Source of the DNA: Alphaproteobacteria bacterium
Lineage (GTDB): Bacteria; Pseudomonadota; Alphaproteobacteria; UBA8366; GCA-2717185
Direction: 5' to 3'
NCBI GenBank assembly: GCA_040905865.1
Contig: JBBDQU010000022.1
Span: forward strand, 62,001 to 126,000
DNA: 64,000 nucleotides
Part shown: positions 43,957 to 54,841 of the stretch, in pieces
Layout of the letters: every line of letters starts with the position of its first letter
Numbering within the stretch: the first letter of the stretch is position 1
Notes under the pieces: model-generated
What the model saw: only the letters and a program-made list of their open reading frames with translations
Told to the model about the DNA's origin: nothing
The model's database searches: none
Translations under genes and position numbers: made by a program

Positions 43957-44879
43957 GGCAGGACGGCTCCCTTTGGCAGGTCGTATCCGCGCAGGAACGA
44001 ATCGGTGTCCACAGGGCCACGGCCGCCGCGCTGCACGGTCAGCAGTCGCAGGGCGCCCTCGCCACAGGCGACTGTCAACCGGTCGTCCAGGATCGTGCCG
44101 GGCGCACCGCTTCCCGCCGCCGGAACCGCCGCCAGCACCTTGATCCGCTGGCCATTATGTTCGAACCAGGCGCCCGGCCAGGGCGTATAGGCCCGCACGG
44201 CCCGCGCCAGTTCCGCCGCCGTCCGGGTCCAGTCGATTCGGCCTTCGTCGCGCGACAGCTTTTTCGCGTAGCAGACGCCGTCTCCCGGTTGCGGCGTTGC
44301 CTGGGCGGTTCCGGCGGCAACGCTGTCCAGCGCCGCGACGATCATGCGCGCGCCGAGCGCCGCCAGCACGGCATGCAGATTTTCGGCCGTGGTTTCTTCG
44401 GTAATGGGCAATGCCTTGCGGCTGATGATATCGCCGGTATCCAGCCCTTCATCCATCCGCATGATGGTGACGCCGGTTTCGCGGTCGCCGGCCAGGATCG
44501 CCCGGTGGATCGGCGCCGCGCCGCGCCAGCGCGGCAGCAGCGACGCATGGATATTGAAACAGCCCAGCCGGGGCGCATCCAGCACCGCTTTCGGCAGGAT
44601 CAGCCCGTAGGCGGCAACCACGGCGGCATCCAGATTCAGCGCGGAGAATTCATCCTGCGCTGTGGTATCGCGCAGCGATACGGGTGTCCGGACCGGAATA
44701 CCCTGTGATTCCGCATGGGCATGCACGGGGGACAAACGTTCCTTCTGGCCGCGGCCGGCGGGACGGGGCGGCTGGCTGTAGACGCAGGCGATGTCATGGC
44801 CGGCTTCCTTTAGCGCCGCAAGCGCCGGCACCGCAAAGTCCGGCGTGCCCATATAGGCCAGGCGCAGGCGGGCCGCCAT
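43953..44879 (-). CDS. fmt: Methionyl-tRNA formyltransferase
   Basis: 308 residues. Formyl-transferase motifs: [14 protein letters not shown] at the start, [24 protein letters not shown] (catalytic Asn/His and SLLPxxRG), and [17 protein letters not shown]. The C-terminal OB-like domain follows about residue 210. It formylates initiator Met-tRNA. It starts 5 bases after the def stop. Confidence 0.96.
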   Translation of the reverse strand: MAARLRLAYMGTPDFAVPALAALKEAGHDIACVYSQPPRPAGRGQKERLSPVHAHAESQGIPVRTPVSLRDTTAQDEFSALNLDAAVVAAYGLILPKAVLDAPRLGCFNIHASLLPRWRGAAPIHRAILAGDRETGVTIMRMDEGLDTGDIISRKALPITEETTAENLHAVLAALGARMIVAALDSVAAGTAQATPQPGDGVCYAKKLSRDEGRIDWTRTAAELARAVRAYTPWPGAWFEHNGQRIKVLAAVPAAGSGAPGTILDDRLTVACGEGALRLLTVQRGGRGPVDTDSFLRGYDLPKGAVLP

Positions 44880-44884
44880 GGCGG

Positions 44885-45412
44885 CTACTCGGCCGCGCTG
44901 GACAGGTTCAGCTTTTTGGTCTTGGTCAGCTTGCGCAGGATCATGTTGCGCTTCAGCGCGGAGATGTGATCGACGAACAGCAGCCCGTCGAGATGGTCCA
45001 TTTCATGCTGGATACAGGTCGCCAGCAACCCCTCCGCTTCCATCTGACATGTGTTGCCGTTCTCGTCCAGATAGCGGACTTCGATCCGTTCGGGGCGTTC
45101 CACGTCGGCATAGTGTTCCGGCAGGGACAGGCAACCCTCTTCATGGATCCAGGTTTCCGCCGACACGCCCAGCAGTTCCGGATTGGCCATCTTGTAGGGC
45201 TTGCGTTCTTCGTCCTTGCCGGCGACATCCACGACGATGACCCTTTTGGTCACGCCGATCTGCGGCGCGGCCAGACCGATGCCGGGGGCCAGATACATCG
45301 TTTCCAGCATATCCGCCATCAGCCGGACGACTTCCGAATCGACTTCCCTGACGGGGGCGCATTTCATTTTCAACCGGCGGTCCGGCGCCACGATAATCGG
45401 TAAAACGGCCAT
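44885..45412 (-). CDS. def: Peptide deformylase
   Basis: 175 residues. All three metal-site motifs are intact: [10 protein letters not shown] (about 45), [10 protein letters not shown] (about 92) and [12 protein letters not shown] (about 138). It removes the N-formyl group from nascent proteins. It heads the def-fmt-truA operon and is divergent from rmuC. Confidence 0.96.
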   Translation of the reverse strand: MAVLPIIVAPDRRLKMKCAPVREVDSEVVRLMADMLETMYLAPGIGLAAPQIGVTKRVIVVDVAGKDEERKPYKMANPELLGVSAETWIHEEGCLSLPEHYADVERPERIEVRYLDENGNTCQMEAEGLLATCIQHEMDHLDGLLFVDHISALKRNMILRKLTKTKKLNLSSAAE

Positions 45413-45527
45413 ATTGCTTCAATGATGCTTAAAGGAGGCACTTACCTATGGTCGAAACCCGAGTTCGTCAAGGCAGGGCGCGCGACTCGGTCTATACTCG
45501 CCACGAAAGCCACTTGGGAGAACATGG

Positions 45528-46994
45528 ATGGATCCGCTGATACTTGTACTCGGCGCGGCGCTCGCCATTGCTGTCATTCTGGGCGCCATGCGCGTGCGGG
45601 GACTGGACCGGCAACTGGCGGTGGTACATGCCGATCTGGCGGCGGAGCGCGACCGCAACCGCATCGCCAATGATGCGGTCAATGACCACATGCGCCGCAC
45701 CACCGAAGCCGAAACCCGCCTCGCCCTGGCCGAGTCGCAATTGACGGACAGCCTGACCCGACAGGCGAAACAGGCGGCTGAACTGGAAACCGCGAAACAG
45801 GCGCGCGCGGCGGCGGAACAGGCGACGGCGCTGGCGCAACAGCAGACCGAAGCTATCCGGGCCAGCATGACCGACTGGGAAAAGACCAAGGAGGAAGCAC
45901 TGGCGGCGGCGCGATCGGCAATGCTGAAAACGGCGGCGGATATGTCGAGCAAGCTGCTGGAGGACCACAAGCGCGAATCGAAAACGGCGAAGGAGGAGGG
46001 CGAAAAGCGGGTCAGCGAGGCGACGAAGCAACTGCTGACGCAGTTCGAAACGCTGTCGCGGACCGTGTCCTCCTTGCATGATCAGGTCGGCCAGAGCCGT
46101 GAGACCGTCAATCTGATTGAACGGGCCCTGTCGAATCCGAGCAGCGCCGGCTATGCCGCCGAAACCGTGCTGGAAAACACGCTGAAATCCTTTGGCCTGA
46201 TAGCCGGTCGGGATTATGTCCTGCAATACACAGTCGATTCCGGCGAAGGCGGTCGGCTGCGCCCGGACGCGCTGGTTTTCCTGCCGGGCGATACGGTACT
46301 GGTGGTGGACAGCAAGGCCTCGAAACACCTTCTGGATCTCGCGCGCGCCGAGGATGAAATGTCCGAATCGGCGGCGAACGTCCGCCTGGCCGCCAGCATG
46401 AACCAGCACCTGCGCGATCTGGCGGGACGACAGTATCGCGCCGCGATCCAGGCGGATTACAAGGCCGCCGGTCATGGGCGAGAGGCAAGGCAGTTGATCA
46501 GCATCATGTGGCTGCCCAATGACGGCGCAGTGGAGAAAGTGCAGCGGGCGGACCCCGATTTCCAGCGCAAGGCGTCGCAGCAGAACATTTACGTGGCCGG
46601 TCCGAACAGTCTCTGGACCGCGATGGGGGTCGCGGGCCTGCACATCAACCTGGGCCGGCAGGCGGAAAACCGCGACCGGATCGTCGAAACCGTCCACGAG
46701 TTGATCGAAAGCGTGACGGTTATGCTCACTCATGTCGGCGGGGTGGGGCGCGGGTTGAAGTCGGCGGCGACCGCCTATGGAAAACTGTCCGGGTCGATCA
46801 ATTCGCGCGTTCTGCCCCGCGCCCGGAAGCTGATCGATCAGGGGATCGAGGCGCCATCGAAGGGATTGCCGAAGGCGCTGCCCGGTTTTCAGGTAGTGGA
46901 GACAGACTCACCGGATGCCATCGATACCGATTCGAATGTTGTCGATTCCCGGAGGGAGCTGCCGCCACCCGCCGCCGATCAGGTTAGAACTTAA
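45528..46994 (+). CDS. rmuC: DNA recombination protein RmuC
   Basis: 488 residues. An N-terminal membrane segment (LILVLGAALAIAVILGAM) is followed by a long Ala/Glu/Gln-rich coiled coil (about 25-150). The RmuC nuclease-like domain contains GYAAETVLENTLKSFGLIAGRDY, RLRPDALVFLPGDTVLVVDSKASK and HLRDLAGRQY. RmuC limits recombination at inverted repeats in E. coli. The last 11 bases overlap the convergent DUF4139 gene. Confidence 0.92.
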   Translation: MDPLILVLGAALAIAVILGAMRVRGLDRQLAVVHADLAAERDRNRIANDAVNDHMRRTTEAETRLALAESQLTDSLTRQAKQAAELETAKQARAAAEQATALAQQQTEAIRASMTDWEKTKEEALAAARSAMLKTAADMSSKLLEDHKRESKTAKEEGEKRVSEATKQLLTQFETLSRTVSSLHDQVGQSRETVNLIERALSNPSSAGYAAETVLENTLKSFGLIAGRDYVLQYTVDSGEGGRLRPDALVFLPGDTVLVVDSKASKHLLDLARAEDEMSESAANVRLAASMNQHLRDLAGRQYRAAIQADYKAAGHGREARQLISIMWLPNDGAVEKVQRADPDFQRKASQQNIYVAGPNSLWTAMGVAGLHINLGRQAENRDRIVETVHELIESVTVMLTHVGGVGRGLKSAATAYGKLSGSINSRVLPRARKLIDQGIEAPSKGLPKALPGFQVVETDSPDAIDTDSNVVDSRRELPPPAADQVRT

Positions 46995-48402
46995 CCCGGA
47001 CCCGGTAGGCCAGTTCCGCCTTGCCGCCGGCCGGGACGGTCACATCCCAGGACGCTTCGCCGGCCGACTTCTTGCTGTGGGGCTGCGATTCGGCAAGCAT
47101 CGTCCAGTCGCCGGGGATACGCTCGATGACCGACACCGAAACGTCCGTGGCTTTGGCGTTGCGCAGCGTGATCGCATGCGCGGTTTCGGAAACCCCGCGC
47201 GGCAGGCCGTCGCGGCGGAAGTCGGTCTGCCGCCTCTCGCTGACGATATCCACGGCCTTGCCAACCGTGACAAATAACTTTTCGTCCGGTGCGGTATAGG
47301 AGACCGCGTCCTCGCCGACCAGGATCGGACCGCCCGAATCGCTGGCGTAAAACCGCATCGTACCTGCCGGCAGCCCCCTGCCCAGCCCGTCCGCGGCCTC
47401 ATTCGTGAAGCGGAACCGGATCGACGGGTTGTCGACAGTTTCCCCGGATAGCTGCTGTCCGTAATGCGCCCCGTTGCTGACCAGCCGATATTCCTTCGCC
47501 ACCGGGACCCGGGTCGCGGACAACAGTGAAAGCTGACGGGTTTCATTACCGCCGACGGAAATCATGCGGTTGAAATCGAAAACATGCAGGTCTGACACGA
47601 CCGACTGGGCCGGCGCGTCCGCGGCGACCATGGCCTGTACCGTCATTTCCTTGGCGCGCGGGTCAAGCCCGCTGCTTTCGCGGTTTATCGATCCGGATAC
47701 GAGGCGCAGCTTCGCATTGTCGAACGGGACACCGGAATCATTGGTCAGACTGACCCAACCTGCCAGTTGGATGGCCGTTTCTTCGGCATTGAGTTCGGCG
47801 ACATAATCCGCCCGCCAGTTCAGCCCGCCCGTCAGGTATCGCAACACGAGTTGGCCGGACGCCGCCTCGCCGCCGCCCGCGAGATCCAGCACCAGCGTCG
47901 GCGCCGCGCGCAGCCCGGGCGGCAGGGCGCCAAAGGCGATCCGGTCCGTGCTGACGGTCCGGATGCCGCCGTCAATCCGAACCAGTGCTTCACGGCCATT
48001 GGCCCGCAGCACCTCTGCGGGGACAAGCGTTTCCGCGCCGGTTGCGGGGTTTGTCCGGATAACCTCGACCGTTTTGCCGACCGAGGCGGCGAGAATCGCT
48101 TCCGGCGACAGAACCCCTGTTTCGAATACCTGGCCGGTGACGCGCAGGCTGTCCGCCGGGGTCCCCGTGGCCAGAACGGTCTGCGGCATGATCGCGGGGG
48201 GCACATCGACGACCGCCAGGCGCTCCGTTTCCCGTCGCAGGGTAAGGCGTCGTTCCTCGCTGACCAGCGTCAGGTTCCCCTGATAGACTGTCAATGACAG
48301 GGCGGTTCGGTCATTCGCCGTGGTGGCCTGCTCCTCCGCCCGTAAATCGGCGACGGCAAGGGGCAGTATCAGAAGCAGGGCTGCAAGCGGTCTGTAAGCC
48401 AA
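46984..48402 (-). CDS. DUF4139 exported protein
   Basis: 472 residues with a signal peptide ending AVADLRAEE. The N-terminus (LSLTVYQGNLTLVSEERRL) and the middle LRYLTGGLNWRADYVAELNAEETAIQLAGWVSLTNDSG are typical of DUF4139, a beta-rich periplasmic or surface family. The C-terminus has the repeated beta pattern ITLRNAKATDVSVSVIERIPGDW. No enzyme activity is known for the family. It overlaps rmuC tail-to-tail by 11 bases. Confidence 0.85.
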   Translation of the reverse strand: MAYRPLAALLLILPLAVADLRAEEQATTANDRTALSLTVYQGNLTLVSEERRLTLRRETERLAVVDVPPAIMPQTVLATGTPADSLRVTGQVFETGVLSPEAILAASVGKTVEVIRTNPATGAETLVPAEVLRANGREALVRIDGGIRTVSTDRIAFGALPPGLRAAPTLVLDLAGGGEAASGQLVLRYLTGGLNWRADYVAELNAEETAIQLAGWVSLTNDSGVPFDNAKLRLVSGSINRESSGLDPRAKEMTVQAMVAADAPAQSVVSDLHVFDFNRMISVGGNETRQLSLLSATRVPVAKEYRLVSNGAHYGQQLSGETVDNPSIRFRFTNEAADGLGRGLPAGTMRFYASDSGGPILVGEDAVSYTAPDEKLFVTVGKAVDIVSERRQTDFRRDGLPRGVSETAHAITLRNAKATDVSVSVIERIPGDWTMLAESQPHSKKSAGEASWDVTVPAGGKAELAYRVRVKF

Positions 48403-48498
48403 TGATTTTCTCCTCTGTCGGCGGGATGGCGGGGCGATATTCTTTGATATAGCCCGATCAAGGCGGTTAGACGCCCCGATTGCGGCGGATTGGTGACG

Positions 48499-49086
48499 TC
48501 ATAGCGGGCGGCGGGCCCGTAATGCGGCGGTCAGCGTGCCGTCGTCCAGGTAATCCAGTTCGCCGCCGACCGGCACGCCATGCGCCAGTCGCGTCACCGC
48601 CACGCCGCTATGCGCCAGCCGGTCGGTCAGGTAATGCGCGGTCGTCTGGCCATCGACGGTGAGGTTGGTGGCGAGGATGACTTCGCTGAACGCGCCCGCG
48701 TCGGCGCGGGCGATGAGCCCCCCGATGTTCAGGTCTTCCGGCCCGATGCCGTCCAGCGCGGAAAGCCGGCCGCCGAGAACGTGATACCGGCCGGAATACG
48801 TGCCGGTCCGTTCCAGCGCCCACAGGTCCGCCACGTCTTCCACGACGCAGATGATCGTGGCGTCTCGTTCCGGGTCGGCGCAGACGGCGCAGGGGTCGAT
48901 GGTATCGATATTGCCGCAGGTGCCGCAGGTGCGGATGGCGGCGGCGGCCTCGCCCAGCGCCCGCGCCAGCGGCGCCATCAGCGTTTCGGGTTTCCGGATC
49001 AGATGCAGCGCCGCACGGCGCGCGGAACGCGGGCCCAGACCGGGCAGCCGCGACAGCAATTGAATCAGATGTTCGACTTCGCGCAT
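48499..49086 (-). CDS. recR: Recombination mediator RecR
   Basis: 195 residues from an ATG at 49086, matching the usual length. The N-terminal [23 protein letters not shown] (HhH motif) is followed by a four-cysteine zinc finger, [16 protein letters not shown], and a Toprim domain ([14 protein letters not shown] to [19 protein letters not shown]). It acts with RecF/RecO in gap repair. It follows ybaB by 22 bases in the dnaX operon. Confidence 0.95.
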   Translation of the reverse strand: MREVEHLIQLLSRLPGLGPRSARRAALHLIRKPETLMAPLARALGEAAAAIRTCGTCGNIDTIDPCAVCADPERDATIICVVEDVADLWALERTGTYSGRYHVLGGRLSALDGIGPEDLNIGGLIARADAGAFSEVILATNLTVDGQTTAHYLTDRLAHSGVAVTRLAHGVPVGGELDYLDDGTLTAALRARRPL

Positions 49087-49108
49087 GAATGCGTCAGGCG
49101 GCGCGGCG

Positions 49109-49432
49109 CTAGAACGGCAGCTTGAAGCCGGGCGGAAGCTCAAGTCCGCCCATCGCTTTGGACGATTCTTCCTTCATATGCGCATCCACCTTCGTGCGGG
49201 CATCGTTATGGGCGGCGACTACCAGGTCTTCCAGGACTTCGGCATCCGCCGGGTCGATCAGCGACGGATCGATCCTGATCCCGCGCATTTCGCCCTTGCC
49301 GTTAAGGGTGACGACAACCATGCCCGCCGCGGACTGGCCGGTAATTTCCACGTCGGCGAGTCGCTGTTGCATCTCCGCCATCCTGGTCTGCATTTCCTGC
49401 GCCTGTTTCATCAACTGGCCAAGATTTTTCAT
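49109..49432 (-). CDS. ybaB: YbaB/EbfC nucleoid-associated protein
   Basis: 107 residues. [25 protein letters not shown] and [33 protein letters not shown] are a standard YbaB/EbfC protein, a small dimeric DNA-binding protein. Its ATG overlaps the dnaX stop by 4 bases and recR follows, the near-universal arrangement. Confidence 0.96.
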   Translation of the reverse strand: MKNLGQLMKQAQEMQTRMAEMQQRLADVEITGQSAAGMVVVTLNGKGEMRGIRIDPSLIDPADAEVLEDLVVAAHNDARTKVDAHMKEESSKAMGGLELPPGFKLPF

Positions 49433-51279
49433 AATTGTTTCTTCTCCATGTTTTCCGCCGGTCTTCTGCCGGGCCGGTCAACGACCTTGATGACGCGGGC
49501 GCCGGGGAAGGCTTCCTTGACGGCAGTGACCAGGGGATTGCTGTTGGCTTCGGCAAACCGGGCCGCTTCCGCCGCGTCCCGCTGCTCGGACAACGTGGGG
49601 GCGCCTTCCGCATCTGAAATGCTGACGATCCACCGTTCGCCGGTCCAGTCCGACAGGAAGTGTCCCATGCGGTTGGCGAGATCCTTTGGCGCATGCGGTC
49701 CGGGCCGGAATTCGATGCGTCCCGGCGAAAAATGGACCAGGTGTACGTCCTGGCGCAGATGCGCGGTCAGGATGCCTTCGCGCTTTTCATCGAACAGGCT
49801 GACGACCTCGTCATAACTTTGCGGGCTCAGAACGCCGGGTATCTCGACCGGCATGTCGTCGGGGTCGAAATCGGCCGACGGGCCGATATCGTCATAGGAA
49901 TCGATATCCGGCATCGGCGGTTCGTCCGGATACTGTTCGGGACGGGGGTCACGCGCCGCCACGGCGCGGCCGCCGCCGGATTCGGACCCTGCCGCGACTG
50001 TCATTTGCGGGGCGGCGGGCGCGATTGCCGGTTCATGCCGCGGCCGGGCGGCCGTGGTTGCCGCCGGCGCGGGTTGCGGTGCGGCGACGGACGGCGCGGC
50101 GGTGGCCTCCGATCCGTCTTTCAGGGTTTTCAATAATTCGGCCGGCGGCGGCATGTCGGCTGCATGGGTCATGCGGATCAGCACCATTTCCGCCGCCGAC
50201 AGGGGCGACGGGGCGATCTGCGTTTCGCCAAGCCCCTTCAGCAGCATCTGCCAGCATCGCGTCAGGACCGGCATGGTCAGCGCCCTGGACATTTGCGCGC
50301 CCTTGCTGCGCTCCTCCTCGGGAACGCCCGGTTCCTCCGCCAGCGCCGGGGCGATCTTGACCCGGGTCAGCCAATGGGTCAGTTCCAGCAGGTCTTCCAG
50401 GATGACAATCGGGTCGGCGCCGTTGCGGTACATTTCCTGGAACCGGTCCAGCGCGGCGGGGGTGTCGCCGGACATCAGCGTATCGAACAGGTCGAAAACG
50501 GCGCTGCGATCGGCAAGGCCCAGCATGTCGCGGATCTGCGCCGCCGTGACCGTATCGGCCGAGAGGGCTATGGCCTGATCCAGCAGCGACAGCCCGTCGC
50601 GGACCGATCCGTCGGCGGCGCGGGCAATGATATCGACGGCGGCGTCTTCGATCTGCACGCCTTCCTTTTCGGCGATGGAGCGGAAATGCGGCGCCAGCAG
50701 TTCCCGTTCCACCCGGCGCAGGTCGAACCGCTGGCATCGCGACAGCACGGTGACCGGAACCTTGCGTATTTCGGTCGTCGCAAAAACGAAGATGACATGT
50801 TCCGGCGGTTCTTCCAGCGTCTTCAGCAACCCGTTGAAGGCCTGCCGCGACAGCATGTGGACTTCGTCGATGATATAGACCTTGTAGCGCGCGGAAACCG
50901 GCTTGTAGCGGACGCCTTCGATCAGGTCGCGGATATCGTCGATGCCGGTGCGGCTGGCCGCGTCCATTTCAATAACATCGACATGCCGGTCCTCGGCAAT
51001 GGCCATGCAATTGTTGCAGGCACCGCAGGGCGCAATGGTGGGGCCGCCCGCGCCGTCGGGCCCGACGCAGTTCAGGGCGCGGGCGATGATCCTGGCGGTC
51101 GTGGTTTTGCCAACGCCACGCACCCCGGTCAGGATGAAGGCATGGGCGATGCGGCCGGAGGAAATGGCATTCGACAGCGTGCGAACCAGCGCTTCCTGGC
51201 CAATCAACTCGTCGAATCCGCGCGGCCGGTATTTACGTGCGAGAACGCGGTACGCGCCGGGTTGGGGGCTGTCGGTCAT
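49429..51279 (-). CDS. dnaX: DNA polymerase III subunit gamma/tau
   Basis: 616 residues. AAA+ clamp-loader ATPase: Walker [16 protein letters not shown] (about 51), a zinc-binding set including CGACNNC, Walker [10 protein letters not shown], sensor [19 protein letters not shown] with the SRC motif, then the domain III region. A Pro/Ala-rich linker (about 390-480) leads to the tau-type C-terminal domain. The 4.5S RNA gene lies directly upstream on the same strand. I did not identify a clear frameshift site for gamma. Confidence 0.95.
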   Translation of the reverse strand: MTDSPQPGAYRVLARKYRPRGFDELIGQEALVRTLSNAISSGRIAHAFILTGVRGVGKTTTARIIARALNCVGPDGAGGPTIAPCGACNNCMAIAEDRHVDVIEMDAASRTGIDDIRDLIEGVRYKPVSARYKVYIIDEVHMLSRQAFNGLLKTLEEPPEHVIFVFATTEIRKVPVTVLSRCQRFDLRRVERELLAPHFRSIAEKEGVQIEDAAVDIIARAADGSVRDGLSLLDQAIALSADTVTAAQIRDMLGLADRSAVFDLFDTLMSGDTPAALDRFQEMYRNGADPIVILEDLLELTHWLTRVKIAPALAEEPGVPEEERSKGAQMSRALTMPVLTRCWQMLLKGLGETQIAPSPLSAAEMVLIRMTHAADMPPPAELLKTLKDGSEATAAPSVAAPQPAPAATTAARPRHEPAIAPAAPQMTVAAGSESGGGRAVAARDPRPEQYPDEPPMPDIDSYDDIGPSADFDPDDMPVEIPGVLSPQSYDEVVSLFDEKREGILTAHLRQDVHLVHFSPGRIEFRPGPHAPKDLANRMGHFLSDWTGERWIVSISDAEGAPTLSEQRDAAEAARFAEANSNPLVTAVKEAFPGARVIKVVDRPGRRPAENMEKKQL

Positions 51280-51321
51280 ATCCTCAGAAAATGCCTGTCA
51301 CCGCGCAAGGGAAATAAAAGT

Positions 51322-51418
51322 GGAAGACTGGACGCGCAACCCGGATCGAACTCGTTACGGCTGCTTCCTTCCGGACCTGACCGGTTTGGCGAGGGATCCG
51401 TCCACGCGCCAGCCTTCC
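51322..51418 (-). ncRNA. ffs: 4.5S (small SRP) RNA
   Basis: 97 bases. The minus strand contains the diagnostic apical loop AGGTCCGGAAGGAAGCAGCC. The ends GGAAGGCTGG and CCAGTCTTCC pair over ten positions with one G-U, giving the hairpin of the bacterial small SRP RNA. It pairs with Ffh for membrane-protein targeting. The position just upstream of dnaX is common in alphaproteobacteria. The transcript ends are inferred from the stem. Confidence 0.95.
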
Positions 51419-51517
51419 GTAGACACTATATCAGGACTCAACCCCACCCGGGCAAGAGGAGTCGTCCGCGGCGCGGATCATTTGCGCCGCCTGTAAAAGC
51501 GTGGCACTGTCAGGTCC

Positions 51518-52420
51518 ATGAAATCGCCTAATTTTTACGCGTCCGGCGGCATGGATCGCGCGGCGCATCTTCGCGCCAACGAAGCCTGGATCGCCGAACA
51601 GCTCGCCAGTCGGGAAACCCGCATCGTACCGTTATGGCGCACCCAGAATTTCCTGCGGCACGGCCCGTCGCCGGAAGTCGCCGTCCTTGAATCGAGCCGT
51701 GGCCTGCTGATGGGCGCCCAGATGGTGGTCTTTCTTGGCCTGATCGACGGGCGGCCGCATTTCGCCGCCGATTTTTCGGGATATGACGACCCGCCACTGG
51801 CGGAGCATGGCCATTTCCGCGATATGCGCGGGGTCGGCCAGTTGCTGCCGCATCGGGAAGGGGCGCTGCTGGTCTATGCCCGTGCCGCCATTCAGTGGCA
51901 TGCGCGGCACCGGTTCTGCGGCATTTGCGGCAGTCCGACGGAAAGCAGGCAATCGGGACATATCCGGCAATGCACGGATCCGGAATGCGCCACGCAGTTT
52001 TTTCCGCGCCTCGACCCCGCGGTCATCATGCTGATCCACGACGGCGGCGACAGACTGATTCTGGGCCGGCAGCGCAACTGGGCGCGGGGACAGCATTCCG
52101 TTCTTGCCGGTTTTGTCGAATCGGGCGAATCGCTGGAAGACGCAGTCGCCCGGGAAGTCTTCGAGGAAGCCGGCGTGCGGATTACGGATATTCAGTATCA
52201 TTCGTCGCAGCCCTGGCCGTTCCCGTCGTCCATCATGCTGGGCTTTTCGGCGCGGGCGACGGATCTGACGCTGAACGTGGACCGGGAAGAACTGGAAGAC
52301 GCTGCCTGGTTTACCCGCGATCAGCTGTTGAGTTCGCCCGAAAACGACAGCTTTCGCCTGCCGCGGAAGGATTCGATTTCGCGCCGCCTGATCGAGGACT
52401 GGATGCGCGGCGAAATCTGA
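51518..52420 (+). CDS. nudC: NAD(+) diphosphatase / NADH pyrophosphatase
   Basis: 300 residues. A zinc ribbon (FCGICGSPTES and the paired Cys in QCTDPECATQFFPRLDPAVI) precedes the Nudix box GFVESGESLEDAVAREVFEEAGV. The diagnostic SQPWPFPSS motif of NudC follows. It cleaves NAD(H), and in other bacteria decaps NAD-RNA. Start at 51518; the gene is divergent from ffs. Confidence 0.94.
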   Translation: MKSPNFYASGGMDRAAHLRANEAWIAEQLASRETRIVPLWRTQNFLRHGPSPEVAVLESSRGLLMGAQMVVFLGLIDGRPHFAADFSGYDDPPLAEHGHFRDMRGVGQLLPHREGALLVYARAAIQWHARHRFCGICGSPTESRQSGHIRQCTDPECATQFFPRLDPAVIMLIHDGGDRLILGRQRNWARGQHSVLAGFVESGESLEDAVAREVFEEAGVRITDIQYHSSQPWPFPSSIMLGFSARATDLTLNVDREELEDAAWFTRDQLLSSPENDSFRLPRKDSISRRLIEDWMRGEI

Positions 52421-52424
52421 CCGA

Positions 52425-53279
52425 TCAGCGTTTCGCGTAGCGCTGCGGATTTGCCGGATAGACGCCCAGCACCTTCACCTGGCGGCTGAAAAAGCCCAGT
52501 TCCTCCAGCGCCAGCCGGACCGAGGTATCGCTCGGGTGGCCTTCGATATCGGCATAGAACTGCGTTGCGGTGAATTCCCCGTTGATCATGTAGGATTCCA
52601 GCTTCGTCATGTTCACGCCGTTGGTCGCGAAACCGCCCATTGCCTTGTACAGCGCGGCCGGCACGTTGCGGACCTGAAAAACGAAGGACGTGATGATGGG
52701 TCCGGATTCCGGGTCCGGATCGATCGGTTCGTTCGACATGATGATGAACCGGGTCGTGTTGTTGGCGTAGTCTTCCATGTCGCGGCGCAGGATATCGAGC
52801 CCGTAAATTTCCGCTGCGAGATGGGATGACAGCGCGCCCTGCCTTGGGTCGGGATTTTCGGACAGGTCCTTTGCCGCCCCCGCGTTGTCCGCGTGTGTCA
52901 TCGGCTTCAGGCCCAGTTTCCGCAGCGTTTCACGGCATTGCGACAGCGATTGATGATGGCTGTATACATATTCAAGGCTTTCGATCTTCACGCCCGGATT
53001 GGCCAGCAGCAGGTAATTCACCGGCTGGAAATGTTCGGCGATGATGTGCAGCCTTGAATCCGGCAACAGGTGATGGATATCGGCGACTCGCCCCGCTGTC
53101 GAATTTTCAATCGGGATCATTGCCAGCCGGGCTTCGCCATCGCGAACGGCGGCGAAAACGTCCTCGAAGGACGGACAGGGCAGCGGCGTCATGTCAGGGT
53201 ACACGGCGCGGCAGGCCATGTCCGAATTCGCCCCGGGCTGGCCCTGATAGGCGATAGTATTGTTCGATGCGGCTGCCAT
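52425..53279 (-). CDS. pheA: Prephenate dehydratase
   Basis: 284 residues from an ATG at 53279 with GGAACAG upstream. Monofunctional enzyme of phenylalanine synthesis. IAYQGQPGANSDMACRAVYP, PIENSTAGRVADIHHLL and YANNTTRFIIMS (catalytic TRF) are present, followed by an ACT domain with MTKLESYMINGEF (phenylalanine sensing). It is convergent with nudC and lies downstream of kdsB on the same strand. Confidence 0.95.
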   Translation of the reverse strand: MAAASNNTIAYQGQPGANSDMACRAVYPDMTPLPCPSFEDVFAAVRDGEARLAMIPIENSTAGRVADIHHLLPDSRLHIIAEHFQPVNYLLLANPGVKIESLEYVYSHHQSLSQCRETLRKLGLKPMTHADNAGAAKDLSENPDPRQGALSSHLAAEIYGLDILRRDMEDYANNTTRFIIMSNEPIDPDPESGPIITSFVFQVRNVPAALYKAMGGFATNGVNMTKLESYMINGEFTATQFYADIEGHPSDTSVRLALEELGFFSRQVKVLGVYPANPQRYAKR

Positions 53280-53307
53280 GTTTTTTTCTGTTCCGTTGCG
53301 ATGCGAA

Positions 53308-54051
53308 TCAGGGCGCGAGTACCTGCCGCGCCCTGTCGAGATCGGCGGGAGTATCGACACCGAGCGGAACAGTGTCAACGAGCGCCAGGTCTATCCGCAT
53401 GCCCGCTTCCAGCGCGCGAAGCTGCTCCAGTCGCTCCCGCTGTTCCAGGATACCGGTGGGCAGCGCCACGAATCGTTCCAGCGCCGCGCGGCGATATGCG
53501 TACAGCCCGATATGGTGATACAGCGGCCCGTCGCCCCACGGTGCGGTGGCCCGGCTGAAATAGAGGGCGCGACCCGTTGTCGCATCCGGTGCGACGGCGG
53601 CGATCGCCTTCACGATATTCGGGTTGGTTTTTTCGGCTTCGACGACGATTTCGACGCCCAGCGTCGCGATGTCCACGCTGCTGTTTTGCAGGGGTGCGAA
53701 GACGGCGCGGACCGCGTCGGCGGCAATGGTCGGCAGGTCGCCCTGGATATTGACAACGGCATCGTATCTGCCGTCCGGGTCACAGGTTTGCAGGGCCTCG
53801 TGAATGCGGTCCGATCCGGAAGGATGGCCGGGATCGGTCAAAACGGCCTTTCCGCCCGCGGCCAGCACCGATTCGACAATTTTCGCCTCCGCGGCGGCGA
53901 CGATGACCGGCCCGATATCCGCTTCCATCGCGCGGCGCCAGACATGCACGATCATGGTGTCGCCGTGGATATCGGCCAGCGGCTTGTCCGGCAGGCGGGT
54001 GGATGCCAGCCGCGCGGGGATGATGACAATCGGATTTTTCGGTAATGACAT
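53308..54051 (-). CDS. kdsB: 3-deoxy-manno-octulosonate cytidylyltransferase
   Basis: 247 residues from an ATG at 54051. CMP-Kdo synthetase motifs: [41 protein letters not shown] and the late [12 protein letters not shown]. It activates Kdo for LPS inner-core synthesis. It runs toward pheA (28-base gap) and is divergent from the cytochrome c gene, an arrangement seen in other alphaproteobacteria. Confidence 0.95.
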   Translation of the reverse strand: MSLPKNPIVIIPARLASTRLPDKPLADIHGDTMIVHVWRRAMEADIGPVIVAAAEAKIVESVLAAGGKAVLTDPGHPSGSDRIHEALQTCDPDGRYDAVVNIQGDLPTIAADAVRAVFAPLQNSSVDIATLGVEIVVEAEKTNPNIVKAIAAVAPDATTGRALYFSRATAPWGDGPLYHHIGLYAYRRAALERFVALPTGILEQRERLEQLRALEAGMRIDLALVDTVPLGVDTPADLDRARQVLAP

Positions 54052-54275
54052 GTAAACCAGCGCCTGTGACAATCGGTCTGAATAGTGGCGGCGGACCACA
54101 GTTTTTGACCTGCTTTGGCCGCCATCGCGCGAGATTGCATTCCGCGCCGATGCAGATTATACCGCTGGCGTGGGATGGCGTAGGGGTATTTCCGCCGGAA
54201 CTGTGCCGTGCTGCGAATTTCGATCATTTGGCCTTGTCAGGATCGTCAGGCGTTGGGGTGAAAGAGGGAACAGAC

Positions 54276-54815
54276 ATGAACAGTGATCCGCTTTTTTTGA
54301 ACAAGGTCATTGGCGCGGTGCTTTTTGCCGGCCTGATCGCGATGACCGGCGGGTTCGTCGCAGACATGTTTTACAACCCGCAAGAACTCGAATCGCCGGT
54401 TTACGCTATCGGCGGAAATGCGCCGGTTGAAACCCAGACGGCGGAAGAACCTGCGGGTCCGGAACCTATTGCGGGAATCTGGGCAGCGGCCGATGTTGCC
54501 GCCGGGGAACAGGTGGCGAAGAAATGCACGGCCTGTCACTCCTTTACCAAGGACGGCCCGAACAAGGTCGGTCCGAACCTGTGGGGCGTCGTCGGCGGCC
54601 CGCGGGCCGAGGCGGAAGGCTTCAGCTTTTCCAGCGCTCTCAGGGAAATGGGCGGAACCTGGAGCGTGGCGGACCTGAACGAGTTCCTGTTCAGGCCCAA
54701 GCAGTTTGCCCCGGGCACGAAGATGAATTTCGTCGGCTTGAAGAAGCCCGAGGAACGCGCCGAAATCGTCCGCTACATGCGCGACCTGTCGGACTCGCCG
54801 ATTCCGCTGGAGTAG
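54276..54815 (+). CDS. Membrane-anchored class I cytochrome c
   Basis: 179 residues from an ATG preceded by AGAGGGAA. An N-terminal anchor (VIGAVLFAGLIAMTGGFVADM) and an acidic Pro/Glu linker precede a single c-type haem site CTACH (about residue 85) and the distal Met in PGTKMNFVGL (about 150). This matches the CycM-like membrane cytochromes c that donate electrons to terminal oxidases. It is divergent from kdsB. Confidence 0.93.
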   Translation: MNSDPLFLNKVIGAVLFAGLIAMTGGFVADMFYNPQELESPVYAIGGNAPVETQTAEEPAGPEPIAGIWAAADVAAGEQVAKKCTACHSFTKDGPNKVGPNLWGVVGGPRAEAEGFSFSSALREMGGTWSVADLNEFLFRPKQFAPGTKMNFVGLKKPEERAEIVRYMRDLSDSPIPLE

Positions 54816-54841
54816 GACGGCGCCGCGGGAGGGCAGCAGGT